From Neoaquamicrobium sediminum (lineage in GTDB: Bacteria > Pseudomonadota > Alphaproteobacteria > Rhizobiales > Rhizobiaceae), in NCBI RefSeq assembly GCF_013240295.1, contig NZ_JABETK010000002.1, positions 310,001 to 374,000 on the forward strand: a DNA stretch of 64,000 bases, in the 5' to 3' direction. The position numbers were made by a program, and so were the translations under genes. Shown piece after piece: positions 38,464 through 48,997 of this stretch. A model generated the notes under the pieces. That model was not told the origin of the DNA, searched no databases, and saw only the letters and a list, made by a program, of their open reading frames with translations. Position 1 is the first letter of the stretch. The number at the start of each line of letters is the position of its first letter.

Positions 38464-38891
38464 GCCTTCTTGCGGCTGTGATAGGTCAGCGCCAGCGCGA
38501 TGCAGTGCTTCAACTCGTCTTCCGGCAACGCGTCCGAGGCGGAAAAATGCATGGCGCGATTGCCCTCGAACGCGAAGCTGTCGGGATAGAGACGCCGGAA
38601 CGTCGCCACCAGATCGGTCTGGCAATGAAAATATATGGCGAAACGCTGCGGATCATCCTTGATCGCATCGATGCGGATCGTGCTGCCGCTACGCGTCTGC
38701 GGGGTCAGATAGCTTGGCTGCCCCCATTTCAGCGTTTCTTCGATGTGGCCGACACCTGCCGTCTCCGCCGCCGTGTCGAAGATCAGGCGGCGGAGGTCCA
38801 GGAGCTTGTCCTGCGACGGACGGGGGTAGCCGTCGAAAGTTGCGGCCACATCGGCATTGTCGAACGTTGGTGTCGTCTCTGTGTCAGGCAT
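38460..38891 (-). CDS. DUF1801 family protein
   Basis: The 143-residue product fits DUF1801 (YdhG-like): EETLKWGQPSYLT, then RFAIYFHCQTDLVATFRRLYP and a helical C-terminus. Function is unknown. It is coupled to the SixA-like gene by a 4-base overlap. Confidence 0.8.
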   Translation of the reverse strand: MPDTETTPTFDNADVAATFDGYPRPSQDKLLDLRRLIFDTAAETAGVGHIEETLKWGQPSYLTPQTRSGSTIRIDAIKDDPQRFAIYFHCQTDLVATFRRLYPDSFAFEGNRAMHFSASDALPEDELKHCIALALTYHSRKKA

Positions 38892-38964
38892 GGCCGGTCG
38901 CTTGTGGCAAATCCATTTTCGGCCATCCTAGCGCATTGCTGCTGCCAGCGCATGGCAGCAGTCT

Positions 38965-39663
38965 TCAGGGCGTCATGCGGGCAAGGCTCTCGATGTCGAC
39001 GGCTTCGCTGGCCGATCCAGGCGAAAGCAGGCTGCCTTCTGCGCCCACGCCGCTGAGCACGGCGCGGCCGTTCTCCATGCGCGCCTTGCCCTCGGCAACG
39101 AGACGCAATGCCAGCGGATAGAGCTGGTGCTCCACGCCCAGAACGCGCGCGGCAAGCGTATCTGCGTCGTCGTTGGGCAGGATTGGCACCGCGGCCTGCG
39201 CGATGATCGGGCCGCCATCCATTTCCGCCGTCACGAAGTGCACGGAACAGCCGTGGATTCGCATCCCTTCCTTGAGCGCGCGTTCATGGGTATCGAGACC
39301 TTTGAAAAGCGGCAGCAGCGAGGGGTGGATGTTGATAAGGCGGCCGGCCCATTTCTCGGTGAAGGCTGGCGAAAGCAGCCGCATGTAGCCTGCCAGGCAG
39401 ACGATGTCGGCGCGGAGCTCTTTCAGCTTCGCATCCAGCGCTTCGTCCATTGCTGCCTTGTCGGCGTGGTCCGCCTTGGTGATGGCCATCGTCTCGATGT
39501 CCTGCGCCGCGGCGACCGACAGGCCTTTCGCATCGGCCTTGTCGGCGATGACGCCGACGATCTCGGCCGGGTAGGCGGGGTCGCCGGTCGCCTCGATCAG
39601 GGCGTTCATGTTCGAGCCGCGTCCCGAAATCAGGATGACGACGCGTTTGCGTGCGGTACTCAC
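38965..39663 (-). CDS. purN: Phosphoribosylglycinamide formyltransferase PurN
   Basis: Third step of purine synthesis, using 10-formyl-tetrahydrofolate. The 232-residue product has [18 protein letters not shown] at the N-terminus, [12 protein letters not shown], and the active-site region [21 protein letters not shown] with the catalytic His and the downstream D in [13 protein letters not shown]. The start is GTG at 39663 and overlaps the purM stop by 4 bases. Confidence 0.95.
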   Translation of the reverse strand: MSTARKRVVILISGRGSNMNALIEATGDPAYPAEIVGVIADKADAKGLSVAAAQDIETMAITKADHADKAAMDEALDAKLKELRADIVCLAGYMRLLSPAFTEKWAGRLINIHPSLLPLFKGLDTHERALKEGMRIHGCSVHFVTAEMDGGPIIAQAAVPILPNDDADTLAARVLGVEHQLYPLALRLVAEGKARMENGRAVLSGVGAEGSLLSPGSASEAVDIESLARMTP

Positions 39664-40724
39664 AGGCCAATTTCTCCACGATATACGACGCCGGCCTCGC
39701 GGCGCGGCATGATCCGTCCGATGGTCGTCACCTCCTCGCCCTGCTGAGCCAGAACGGCGGCGACCTGTGCGGCCTGGCCGGCAGCCACCACCATCACCAT
39801 GCCGATCCCGCAGTTGAAGGTGCGCATCATTTCCGCAGGGGCTACGCCGCCGGTCTTGGCAAGCCACGAAAATACCGGCGGTACGTCGATCGCGTCGAGG
39901 TCCAGCTCGGCTGCGAAATCCTTCGGCAGCACGCGGGGTATGTTTTCCGGAAATCCGCCACCGGTGATATGCGCCAGCGCCTTGATGCCGTGGGTCGAGC
40001 GGATCGCGGCAAGAACGGATTTGACGTAGATCCGCGTCGGTGTCAGTAGCGCCTCGCCAAGCGAGCGGTAACCGTCGAACGGTGCCCTGTCGTCCCACCC
40101 GATACCCGAGGATGCCACGATGCGGCGAACCAGCGAATAGCCGTTGGAATGAACGCCCGAGGAGGCGAGCCCCAGAACGATATCGCCTTCGACCATGTCG
40201 TCGGTCGGCAGCAATTGCCCGCGCTCGGCCGCACCCACCGCAAATCCTGCAAGGTCATAGTCGCCTTCGCTGTACATGCCGGGCATCTCGGCCGTTTCCC
40301 CGCCGATGAGTGCGCATCCCGCTTGCCGGCAGCCTTCTGCGATGCCGCTGACGATGGCCGCGCCCTGGTCGGGGTCGAGCTTGCCGGTAGCGAAATAGTC
40401 GAGGAAGAACAGCGGCTCCGCGCCCTGCACGACGAGGTCGTTGACGCACATGGCGACGAGGTCGATGCCGACCGTATCGTGCCGGCCCGCCTCGATCGCG
40501 ACCTTCAGCTTTGTGCCGACGCCGTCATTGGCAGCGATGAGTATCGGATCGCCGAAACCGGCAGCCTTTAGGTCGAACAGGCCGCCAAAGCCGCCAATCT
40601 CGCCGTCGGCGCCGGGCCTGCGCGTGGAGCGCACCATCGGCTTGATTTTTTCGACAAGCGCGTTGCCTGCGTCGATGTCGACGCCCGCATCGGCATAGGT
40701 GAGGCCGTTCTTACGTTCGCTCAT
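39660..40724 (-). CDS. purM: Phosphoribosylformylglycinamidine cyclo-ligase PurM
   Basis: Closes the imidazole ring to give AIR. The 354-residue product begins [21 protein letters not shown], has [11 protein letters not shown] and [11 protein letters not shown], and ends with the GxGMV-type segment CGIGMVMVV. The ATG at 40724 is chosen by family N-terminus; the in-frame extension upstream is not protein-like. It is co-transcribed with purN. Confidence 0.96.
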   Translation of the reverse strand: MSERKNGLTYADAGVDIDAGNALVEKIKPMVRSTRRPGADGEIGGFGGLFDLKAAGFGDPILIAANDGVGTKLKVAIEAGRHDTVGIDLVAMCVNDLVVQGAEPLFFLDYFATGKLDPDQGAAIVSGIAEGCRQAGCALIGGETAEMPGMYSEGDYDLAGFAVGAAERGQLLPTDDMVEGDIVLGLASSGVHSNGYSLVRRIVASSGIGWDDRAPFDGYRSLGEALLTPTRIYVKSVLAAIRSTHGIKALAHITGGGFPENIPRVLPKDFAAELDLDAIDVPPVFSWLAKTGGVAPAEMMRTFNCGIGMVMVVAAGQAAQVAAVLAQQGEEVTTIGRIMPRREAGVVYRGEIGL

Positions 40725-40924
40725 GGCTGCGCGCCCCGATCCTGATTCAAGGCGGGCTCTTCGCACGAAGCGACCGCGCGGGCAAGCACAAGCACGCCTG
40801 TGGACAGGCACGGGACGACTTAAACCGTGGATACGTGGACGGAGAAACGTGGCATCTTGATCGCAACGGCGGCCGCGATCATCTAACAGGCGCCGATGCA
40901 GCGCCATGGGAGAGAATTGCAGGC

Positions 40925-41453
<529 letters not shown>

Positions 41454-41473
<20 letters not shown>

Positions 41474-42593
41474 ACTCCAGAAAAAGGCGGTCGAAGTCGT
41501 CGTCGCGTCGGCCTTTCGCCGGCAGGTGATCTTCTGGCTGGTGGCCGCTGCCGTCCTCATCGGCTTTCTCTACCTGTTCTCTGCGATCCTGCTGCCGTTC
41601 TTCGCCGGCATGATCCTGGCTTATTTCCTGGATCCCGTGGCCGACTGGCTGGAGCGCAGGGGCCTGTCGCGCATGGCTGCCACGGTCCTCATCCTCATCA
41701 TGTTCCTGATCGCGCTGGTCATCGGGCTTATGCTCATCATCCCGGTTCTGGCCTCGCAGTTGGCTGACTTCATCGGTCGCCTGCCGGACTACATGTCCCG
41801 GCTGCAGGCGCTGGTGACTGGCGTCGACGCGGAATGGCTGAGCCAGCGTCTCGGCGTTGACCCTGCGTCGCTCCGCGATGGGCTCAACTCGCTGCTCACC
41901 CAGGCCGGGGGCTTCATCTCGGGTCTGTTCTCGTCGATCCTGAGTTCCGGCAAGACGCTGATCGACATCGCCGGCCTGTTCGTCATCACCCCCGTGGTGG
42001 CTTTCTACATGCTGCTGGACTGGGACAAGATGGTCGCGCGCGTCGATAGCTGGGTTCCTCGGGACCATCTGGGAACCGTGCGGCAGATCGCGCTCGACAT
42101 CGACCGTGCCGTGGCAGGCTTCGTGCGCGGGCAGGGCACCGTCTGCATCATCCTCGGCGTCTTCTACGCCATCGGCCTCACCGCTGTCGGTCTGAATTTC
42201 GGCCTGCTGATCGGGCTGTTCGCAGGGCTCGTAAGCTTCATCCCCTATGTCGGCTCGCTGCTCGGCCTCGTTCTGTCGATCGGTGTCGCGCTGGTCCAGT
42301 TCTGGCCGGAATGGCACTGGGTGGCGGCGGTGGCGGCCATCTTCTTTGCCGGCCAGTTCGTCGAGGGCAACATCCTGCAGCCCAACCTCGTGGGCAAGAG
42401 CGTCGGGCTGCACCCCGTGTGGCTTATGTTCGCACTCTTCGCCTTCGGCGCGCTGTTCGGCTTCGTCGGCCTGCTCGTCGCCGTGCCAGCGGCAGCCGCG
42501 GTGGGTGTCCTGGTGCGTTTCGGCCTTTCGCGCTACCTAGCCTCGCCGCTCTATCGCGGCCACGCGGTGGACGAAGAGTCCGCGTCGAAGTAG
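41454..42593 (+). CDS. AI-2E family (PerM-like) membrane permease
   Basis: The 379-residue protein has paired N-terminal helices (FWLVAAAVLIGFLYLFSAILLPFFAG), the family segment DPVADWLERRGLSR, an amphipathic middle region, and four or more C-terminal helices ending FGFVGLLVAVPAAAAVGVLVRFG. Family members export varied small molecules or ions, and the named autoinducer substrate applies only to a few. It overlaps the upstream gene and lies just before hdaA. Confidence 0.9.
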
Positions 42594-42606
42594 GACAGTG
42601 CAACGC

Positions 42607-43302
42607 ATGTCGACACGACCGAGGCAGTTGCCGCTGGACCTCGCGCACAACCCCGCGCAAAGCCGTGACGACCTCGTCGTCGGCCCGTCCAATATCGCTG
42701 CGACGGCGCTGGTGGATCGCTGGCCGGACTGGCCATCGCCCGTTGTCGTGCTCGCCGGGCCGGCCGGCTCGGGCAAATCCCATCTGGCGGCCATCTGGCG
42801 GGAGCTGAGCGGCGCTACCGAATTCGCGCCCGGCAGGCTCGCGGCGGAGGCTGTCGAAGCGTCGGGCAGGGGGCCTGTGCTGATCGACGACGTGGATTCC
42901 GCACCGATCGACGAGGCAGGCCTTTTCCATCTCATCAATGCGGTGCGCCAGGCCGGAACCACGCTGCTGCTGACGGCACGGCGTTTCCCGCTGGCATGGG
43001 GCGTAAAGCTTCCCGATCTGGAATCCCGGCTCAAGGCGGCGTCCACCGTCGAGATCCACGAACCCGACGATGCGCTTCTGGCCGGCGTGGTCACCAAGCT
43101 TTTCGCCGACCGGCAGGTCGAGGTCGAGCCGCATGTCGTGCAGTTTCTCGTCCGACGGATCGAACGATCCCTGTCGACGGCTATCGATGTCGTGGCACGG
43201 CTCGATCATGCCGCGCTGGAGCACAAATCGCGGATAACCCGGGCGCTTGCCGCGCAGGTGGTGGATGCGATGGATACGGGACAGGGCCGGTTCGACCTTT
43301 AG
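42607..43302 (+). CDS. hdaA: DnaA regulatory inactivator homologue HdaA
   Basis: Small DnaA-related AAA+ protein that promotes hydrolysis of DnaA-bound ATP with the sliding clamp. The 231-residue product begins MSTRPRQLPLDL, where QLPLDL is a clamp-binding motif. It has Walker A GPAGSGKSHL, Walker B VLIDDVD, and the sensor-II-like C-terminal region. There is no DNA-binding domain IV. The ATG at 42607 is preferred over GTG at 42598. The gene after hdaA is the secretion-locus TolC gene; in relatives I recall ppk here. Confidence 0.88.
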   Translation: MSTRPRQLPLDLAHNPAQSRDDLVVGPSNIAATALVDRWPDWPSPVVVLAGPAGSGKSHLAAIWRELSGATEFAPGRLAAEAVEASGRGPVLIDDVDSAPIDEAGLFHLINAVRQAGTTLLLTARRFPLAWGVKLPDLESRLKAASTVEIHEPDDALLAGVVTKLFADRQVEVEPHVVQFLVRRIERSLSTAIDVVARLDHAALEHKSRITRALAAQVVDAMDTGQGRFDL

Positions 43303-43447
43303 CGCTGGCGCCCCGCTAACGAACGGTTAACCATAATCGGGTCTACACTCGGCAAGCGCCGGCACGTTGGTCTGCGCTTCGCCCGCCCATCAAGTTCCCG
43401 CGTTGGCAGGTGGCTTTAGTTCGACATCGATTTGCGGAGTTCCGTCG

Positions 43448-44860
43448 ATGCGCCAGCCACGCCGCATGGTTGCGATCCTGTCTGTCAGTGCGGCAGCAAT
43501 CGTATCCGCCTGCGCGGGTAACCCGAAGCCCGATACCGTTGATCCGGTGACTGTATCGTCGACGACCCGCGATACCGCTCCCGGCACGGCTCCACGCACC
43601 GCCGCCGCGACGGATGCGGGCGCAGCAGCGCCGCAAACGCCGCCCAAGGGACCGCTGACGCTTGAAAGCGCGGTACAGCACGCTGTCTCTTACCACCCCT
43701 CCGTCGTCGAGGCCGTGAGCAGGCTCAACCAGCAGGGTGAGGCGGTCAACGAGGCGCGCGCGGGCTACCGGCCACGCGTGAGTTGGGGCGTGAATACCAA
43801 TTTCGATTCGCGCGAGGGCGACTATCGGCCGAGCCTCGACGTCAGCGCATCGCAGATGATCTACGATTTCGGCAAGGTCGACGGACACGTGAAGATCGCG
43901 ACTGCCGGCATAGAAGGCCGCAAGTCGCAGGTGCTTATGGCCGTGGATGATCTGATACGCGAGACGGCCCAGGCCGCGATCGAGGTGCAGCGCAACAAGG
44001 CGCTCGCCGGGGTGGCGAGCGACCAGGTGAAGGATACCAGCGCCATCCTCGATCTGGTCAAATCGCGCACGCAAAAAGGCGCCAGCACCCGGTCGGACGA
44101 GCTTCAGGCGGCCGCCCGTGTTCAGGCCGCAGAGGCGACGACCCTTGAAGTGCAGGCGCAGACCCGCCGTTGGACTAGCGCGCTCGCGGCGTTGACGGGC
44201 ACAAATGGCGCGATGGCGCGCGGCGCACGCGCTCCGGGCTGGCTGTCCAAGGCATGCGATTCGGTCGACCCCGACTGGTCGCGCGTTCCGGCGGTGATGC
44301 AGGCGGAGGCGGAACGGTCCGCCGCCGTCGCGCAGATCGGCCTCAGCCGGGCCGAAAGCCTGCCCACGGTGTCGCTGGATGCGGGAGTAGGCACCGACCT
44401 GACGCGTATCGGTTCAAGCGACCCGGACTACACGATTGGCCTGAACGTCACCGGCAGCATCTATAATGGCGGAGAAGCCGGCGCACGTCGTGCCGCCGCC
44501 GGACACGCGCTGCGCTCGTCCGAGGCTGCCAAGCAGCGTGCGCAGGTGGAAATCCGTCGCAGCCTCACCGAGGCGACTGGTCAGATTGCAAGCATGCGCG
44601 CGCTTCTTGCATCGTTGACGAAGCGCCAGGCGATGATGGACGAAACACGCAGTCTCTATCAGACCCAGTATCTCGAGCTTGGCACCCGCACGCTGCTGGA
44701 TCTGCTCAACGCGGACCAGGAGTTTCACGCGGCGCGGTTTGACGAGATCAACATACGATACGATCTTCAGAGGCTTGCCATCGACTGCGCTTACAGCGCT
44801 GGCGATTTGCGCGGAAAGTTCGCACTGGAGGGCAAACCGCTTTTCGGTGTGTCCCTGTAG
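43448..44860 (+). CDS. TolC-like outer-membrane efflux lipoprotein of the type I secretion locus
   Basis: The 470-residue product begins MRQPRRMVAILS with a lipobox-like VSAC near residue 22. A low-complexity Thr/Ala/Pro linker follows, then two outer-membrane-efflux repeats (LTLESAVQHAVSYHPSVVEA and later AERSAAVAQIGLSRAESLP) with long coiled-coil helices and the tail motif YLELGTRTLLDLLNADQEF. It should form the outer-membrane channel for the adhesin encoded downstream. A 517-base AT-rich gap separates it from the adhesin. Confidence 0.88.
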   Translation: MRQPRRMVAILSVSAAAIVSACAGNPKPDTVDPVTVSSTTRDTAPGTAPRTAAATDAGAAAPQTPPKGPLTLESAVQHAVSYHPSVVEAVSRLNQQGEAVNEARAGYRPRVSWGVNTNFDSREGDYRPSLDVSASQMIYDFGKVDGHVKIATAGIEGRKSQVLMAVDDLIRETAQAAIEVQRNKALAGVASDQVKDTSAILDLVKSRTQKGASTRSDELQAAARVQAAEATTLEVQAQTRRWTSALAALTGTNGAMARGARAPGWLSKACDSVDPDWSRVPAVMQAEAERSAAVAQIGLSRAESLPTVSLDAGVGTDLTRIGSSDPDYTIGLNVTGSIYNGGEAGARRAAAGHALRSSEAAKQRAQVEIRRSLTEATGQIASMRALLASLTKRQAMMDETRSLYQTQYLELGTRTLLDLLNADQEFHAARFDEINIRYDLQRLAIDCAYSAGDLRGKFALEGKPLFGVSL

Positions 44861-45377
44861 CGGGGCATGGGCCCTGCCGCTGCCTGCAAATGGCGCAACT
44901 GTGCCAGTATGGCACGGCCGTCGCGCGTGTTTTCATCGCGGATAACGGGTGGATATGGATGGCGTAATGCCAAATCGGCTGCACACGATTCGTCGCTAAA
45001 GTAGAATCGCCTAGAAAGCGCCTTGCATATAAGTAAATGATAATCAGAAATATATGTAAAAACAACCATTGCGTAAAATTTTAATAAAAATGCGCGGTGG
45101 AACGTAGTAAGTTATAAATGCAAGCTTAACGTTTCATGTTCCGAACTGGCACAGTTGTGCGTTTCCATTTGCCAACATTTTCACGATATGGCCGATTGTG
45201 GGACATGAAGGCCGTATCCGCAGCAGGCGGAACGAGCCTGCGGCGGCTTGTATCGCAGTAGTTTGCCTGGGTAAGGCACCGCCGTCTCTGATTGAAAACT
45301 TGATGAAACGCTGTTTGGCGGGGGCTCGGCGATTGCCGAATCCTTGCGGCGGGCTCAGGCAATGAGGAGGCAGTCCA
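44861..45377. promoter_or_regulatory. AT-rich regulatory region between tolC-like and adhesin genes (517 bases)
   Basis: No gene is supported. The stretch 44990-45125 is markedly AT-rich, unlike the rest of the window. It is bracketed by a pair of inverted motifs (see 44886-45172). GAGGAGG at 45364-45370 is the adhesin ribosome-binding site. The base composition suits a silencer- or nucleoid-protein-controlled promoter. Confidence 0.55.
44886..45172. repeat. Pair of imperfect inverted repeats with ACTG-N3-CAGT cores
   Basis: Left copy 44886-44908: GCAAATGG, CGC, AACTGTGCCAGT. Right copy, read on the minus strand from 45172 to 45145: GCAAATGG, AAA, CGC, AC, AACTGTGCCAGT. All 23 bases of the left copy are matched; the right copy has two small insertions (3 and 2 bases). 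Each carries an ACTG-N3-CAGT palindrome. They flank 236 bases of AT-rich DNA. They may be regulator-binding sites or the ends of a small inverted-repeat element. No target-site duplication is visible. Confidence 0.65.
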
Positions 45378-48300
45378 GTGGTGGCAGTTGTTACCGATAA
45401 ATCCAATGGAACATCGCAAAGTTTCCCCGATGGCGATGTCGTCCTGAACAATCCCAGCGTGGTCAAGCTGTCGCTGTCGCCGCGAGATGTGGTTTCGGCG
45501 GCGCGCGAAGGCGACGATCTCGTGCTGCGACTGACGTCGGGAGAAGCTGTCAGGATCGGCAATTTCTACGCGGCGGGAGAGGAGCAGAGCCAGCTCGTTC
45601 TGGAGGACGAGGACGGCAATCTCTGGCTGGGCGAGCACTCAGAAGGCCTTGCCGATTTCCAGTTCTCGCAGATCGAGTCGGTCGACGAGCTTGTCGCTGC
45701 CTCCAGCGGGGATGATTCGATCCTCGGTCTTGCTGGCCTGGGCCTTCTGGCAGCCGGTGGTCTCGCCCTGGGCGGCGGCGGCGGTGATGATGGCGATGCA
45801 GACGCCGACTCGGATGCAGACGCTGATGCTGACTCGGACTCGGATGCCGACGCGGACTCGGATTCTGATTCGGATGCAGATGCCGATTCTGACGCAGACG
45901 CTGATGCCGATTCGGATTCCGACGCAGATGCGGACGCTGACGCGGATGCAGACGCCGATGCCGACGCTGACGCTGACGCTGATGCAGATTCCGACGCTGA
46001 TGCGGATGCAGATGCTGATGCCGACGCAGATGCGGATGCTGACGCGGATGCAGACGCTGATGCGGATGCCGACGCAGATGCTGATGCCGACGCAGATGCG
46101 GATGCCGACGCAGATGCGGATGCTGACGCGGATGCAGACGCTGATGCGGATGCCGACGCAGATGCTGATGCCGACGCAGATGCGGACGCGGACGCAGACG
46201 CAGACGCCGATGCTGACGCAGACGCCGATGCCGACGCAGATGCGGACGCTGATGCGGATGCCGACGCTGATGCGGATGCCGACGCAGATGCCGATGCGGA
46301 TGCTGATGCCGACGCAGACGCCGATGCAGACGCTGACGCCGACGCGGATGCTGATGCCGACGCGGATGCTGATGCAGACGCGGACGCAGACGCTGATGCA
46401 GACGCTGATGCAGATGCCGACGCCGATGCAGATGCGGACGCTGATGCAGATGCAGATGCGGATGCTGATGCAGACGCTGATGCAGATGCGGACGCTGATG
46501 CCGATGCTGACGCTGACGCTGATGCGGATGCGGATGCTGATGCTGATGCAGACGCAGATGCTGATGCAGACGCCGATGCCGATGCAGACGCTGATGCCGA
46601 TGCTGACGCGGATGCGGACGCCGATGCGGATGCTGACGCCGACGCCGACGCTGATGCAGACGCGGACGCCGACGCCGATGCGGATGCTGACGCTGATGCA
46701 GACGCCGATGCTGACGCCGACGCCGACGCTGACGCCGATGCGGATGCTGACGCTGACGCTGACGCAGATGCGGATGCGGATGCGGATGCTGACGCAGATG
46801 CGGATGCGGATGCGGATGCTGACGCTGACGCAGATGCGGATGCCGATGCGGATGCTGACGCAGATGCGGATGCGGATGCTGATGCCGACGCTGACGCGGA
46901 TGCCGACGCTGACGCAGATGCCGACGCCGACGCAGATGCCGATGCTGACGCCGATGCGGATGCAGATGCGGACGCCGATGCAGACGCGGATGCCGATGCT
47001 GACGCTGACGCAGATGCGGACGCCGATGCAGACGCCGACATCGAAGCTTTCGACGATATCGGCAACGCCGGCCTGAACATCCTGCCGACCTCGACGGACG
47101 TCGATCTAGGTGACGCGAACTACCTTGCGCTCGTGTCCGTGGGCGTGTTGGACCTGCAGGCAACGGTGCTCGGTACCCCGAGCGTGGAATTCAATGTCGA
47201 GGAAGGCCACACACTTGAAGCCGACTTCGACTACAGTGCGCTCGCGTCACTGGGCGTGCTCAGTAACTACGCAGTAGTGGTGCAGAAGTTTGATCCGGAG
47301 CTGGGCCAGTGGGTCGGTATAGACGGCTCGGGCGAGGCGACCGTCCTCGACATCGGTCTGCTTAGCGGCAACACCTATCAGGCCACCGCAACGCTTGATG
47401 CGGGTCAATATCGTGCCTTCGTGACATTCGAAGGTGTGGGCTTGGGTGTCCTTGGCGAACTCGGTGTAGGGGGAACCGATCTCGATTACACGGAGATCGG
47501 CGGCTACGAGGTGGAGCCTGCCAGCGGCAATGTCATCACCGATGTCAATGGCGATGGCGACTCCGATGTCGTCACGCCGACGACGATCGTCTCGGAGGTC
47601 AACGGCGAAGCGATCCTTGCCGGTGGCACGACGATCATCGGCACCTACGGCACGCTGGTGATCGACCAGGACGGCTCATACACCTACACGCCGAACGAGG
47701 ATGCGGCCGCCATAGGCCAGGTCGATCAGTTCCAGTACACGCTGTTCGACCCGGATACGGGCAACACGGCGACGGCAACGCTCTACGCGCAGATCGGCAG
47801 CGACAGCGTGGCGCTGACGTTCGACCCCGCCAATCCGGACCAGCCGGCGACGTTGGGCTTCAGCACGACGGATGATGCAGGCGGCGCGTCGGTCGTCTGG
47901 GCCAATGTGAGCGATGATGCGTTCTTTGACGATAGCGGAGCGGCATCTCTGGGTGCACTCGGCGGAAGCACGTCGTACACCAGTGAGCTTTGTCATCACT
48001 GACCAGATGGACGTGTCAGGCAGCATCGATGTTTCTGTGGTGCTGGCGGCCCTTTCAAGCGGCACGCTGTTCCTGGAGCAGGAGACGAGCCCGGGCGTAT
48101 GGGAGACCGTAGCAAGCGATCCATACAGCATGCTCGTTGGAGCCGTCGGCACGGTTGCATCCTTGGACCTCGGCGCATTGGCGCTTGATGAGGGGACGTA
48201 TCGGGTACGCGTAACATTGACCAGTACACTGGTATCGACGGGAGTCAGCGTGACGACTGACGTCGATGTCACCTACCTCGACCAGTTCGAGATCGAGACC

Positions 48301-48926
48301 TCCACCGGTGACAACGGAAACCTGCTCGACAATGACGAGCCGGGGTCCGAGTTCACCACGGTTCAGATCTTCGACGCCGATCTCGGCTCCTTCGTCGAGA
48401 TTCCGAGCGGGTCGCCGGTAACCGTTCAGGGCACATACGGCACCCTTACGGTCGATGCGGGGGCAACTACACCTACACCCCCGATCCAGCTTCCGCATAC
48501 TTCGATACGCCGCAGCTCGACAGCTTCACCTATCAACTCGTCCATCCGACCGGTGCGGTCGTGACGGGCAGTGTCGATGTCACGGTGACCCCCTCGGGGG
48601 CGGGCGTCGCGGGTGCTCCGCTGGCATTGTTCAGCGACGATGTCGTGGGTATCGACGACCTCGAGGTGGCGTCCCAGGACGAACATCAGGACGGCGGGAC
48701 GCATTCCACGACCGAGGAACTGGCCCTGACTCTCGACGAAGGCGACGACCAGGACATCCCGCTCGGCGGTATCGACAATCTCGGTGATGCACCGGCCGAG
48801 GATACAGCGTTCGATGGAGCGGCGGTCATGCAGGAAAGCATGGTCGAGGCAAGCACCGAGACCGTCGATCCGTTCGGCCATCTGGTGACGGATGACGACT
48901 GGACCGAAAACAACTCGGTCGTTTGA
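45378..48926 (+). CDS. BapA-type repeat adhesin exported by type I secretion, two frameshifts
   Basis: Starts GTG at 45378 with a strong Shine-Dalgarno. Residues 1-125 resemble the BapA/Bap/LapF prefix domain ([22 protein letters not shown]). A hydrophobic glycine-rich stretch (about 116-136) follows, then 415 residues of Asp-Ala/Asp-Ser dipeptides (140-554). Ig-like/VCBS-type domains follow ([20 protein letters not shown], later [13 protein letters not shown]). The first frame stops at 48002; the match continues in a second frame from [12 protein letters not shown] (break near 47985, one extra base or two lost). It then moves to a third frame after a one-base loss in the G-run at 48459-48463, ending at 48926. 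Total is about 1182 residues. The acidic C-terminus is the likely secretion signal. Confidence 0.85.
45795..47039 (+). repeat. Hexanucleotide GAYGCN array encoding (Asp-Ala)n
   Basis: 1245 bases of near-perfect 6-base units (GAT/GAC then GCN), with TCN (Ser) replacing Ala mainly in the first 180 bases. It encodes residues 140-554 of the adhesin. Synonymous third positions vary freely while the dipeptide is fixed, so selection acts on protein. The array is also open on the minus strand as (Ala-Ser)n and His/Arg-rich frames, producing spurious long frames. Confidence 0.97.
46021..46188 (+). repeat. 84-base direct tandem duplication within the Asp-Ala array
   Basis: 46021-46104 and 46105-46188 differ at only one position, near the end of the unit, even though synonymous codons vary elsewhere in the array. 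Each copy encodes 14 dipeptides. This is a recent in-frame slippage or recombination event. Confidence 0.85.
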
Positions 48927-48997
48927 CCGCCGAAATGAGTGCGCGCGGCGCTACGGCGCCGCGCATCGCCGGGCAACTGGAGAAAACTGAAGGCATC

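Noticed and set aside
45795..47039. CRISPR-like or satellite array
   Set aside because: Units are 6 bases without unique spacers and are in frame with a protein; it is a coding repeat.
45566..47080. Minus-strand 504-residue (Ala-Ser)n frame and a 537-residue His/Arg-rich frame
   Set aside because: They are the reverse complement of the GAYGCN array, which has no stops in these frames by its nature; there is no ribosome-binding site and the plus frame has real flanking domains.
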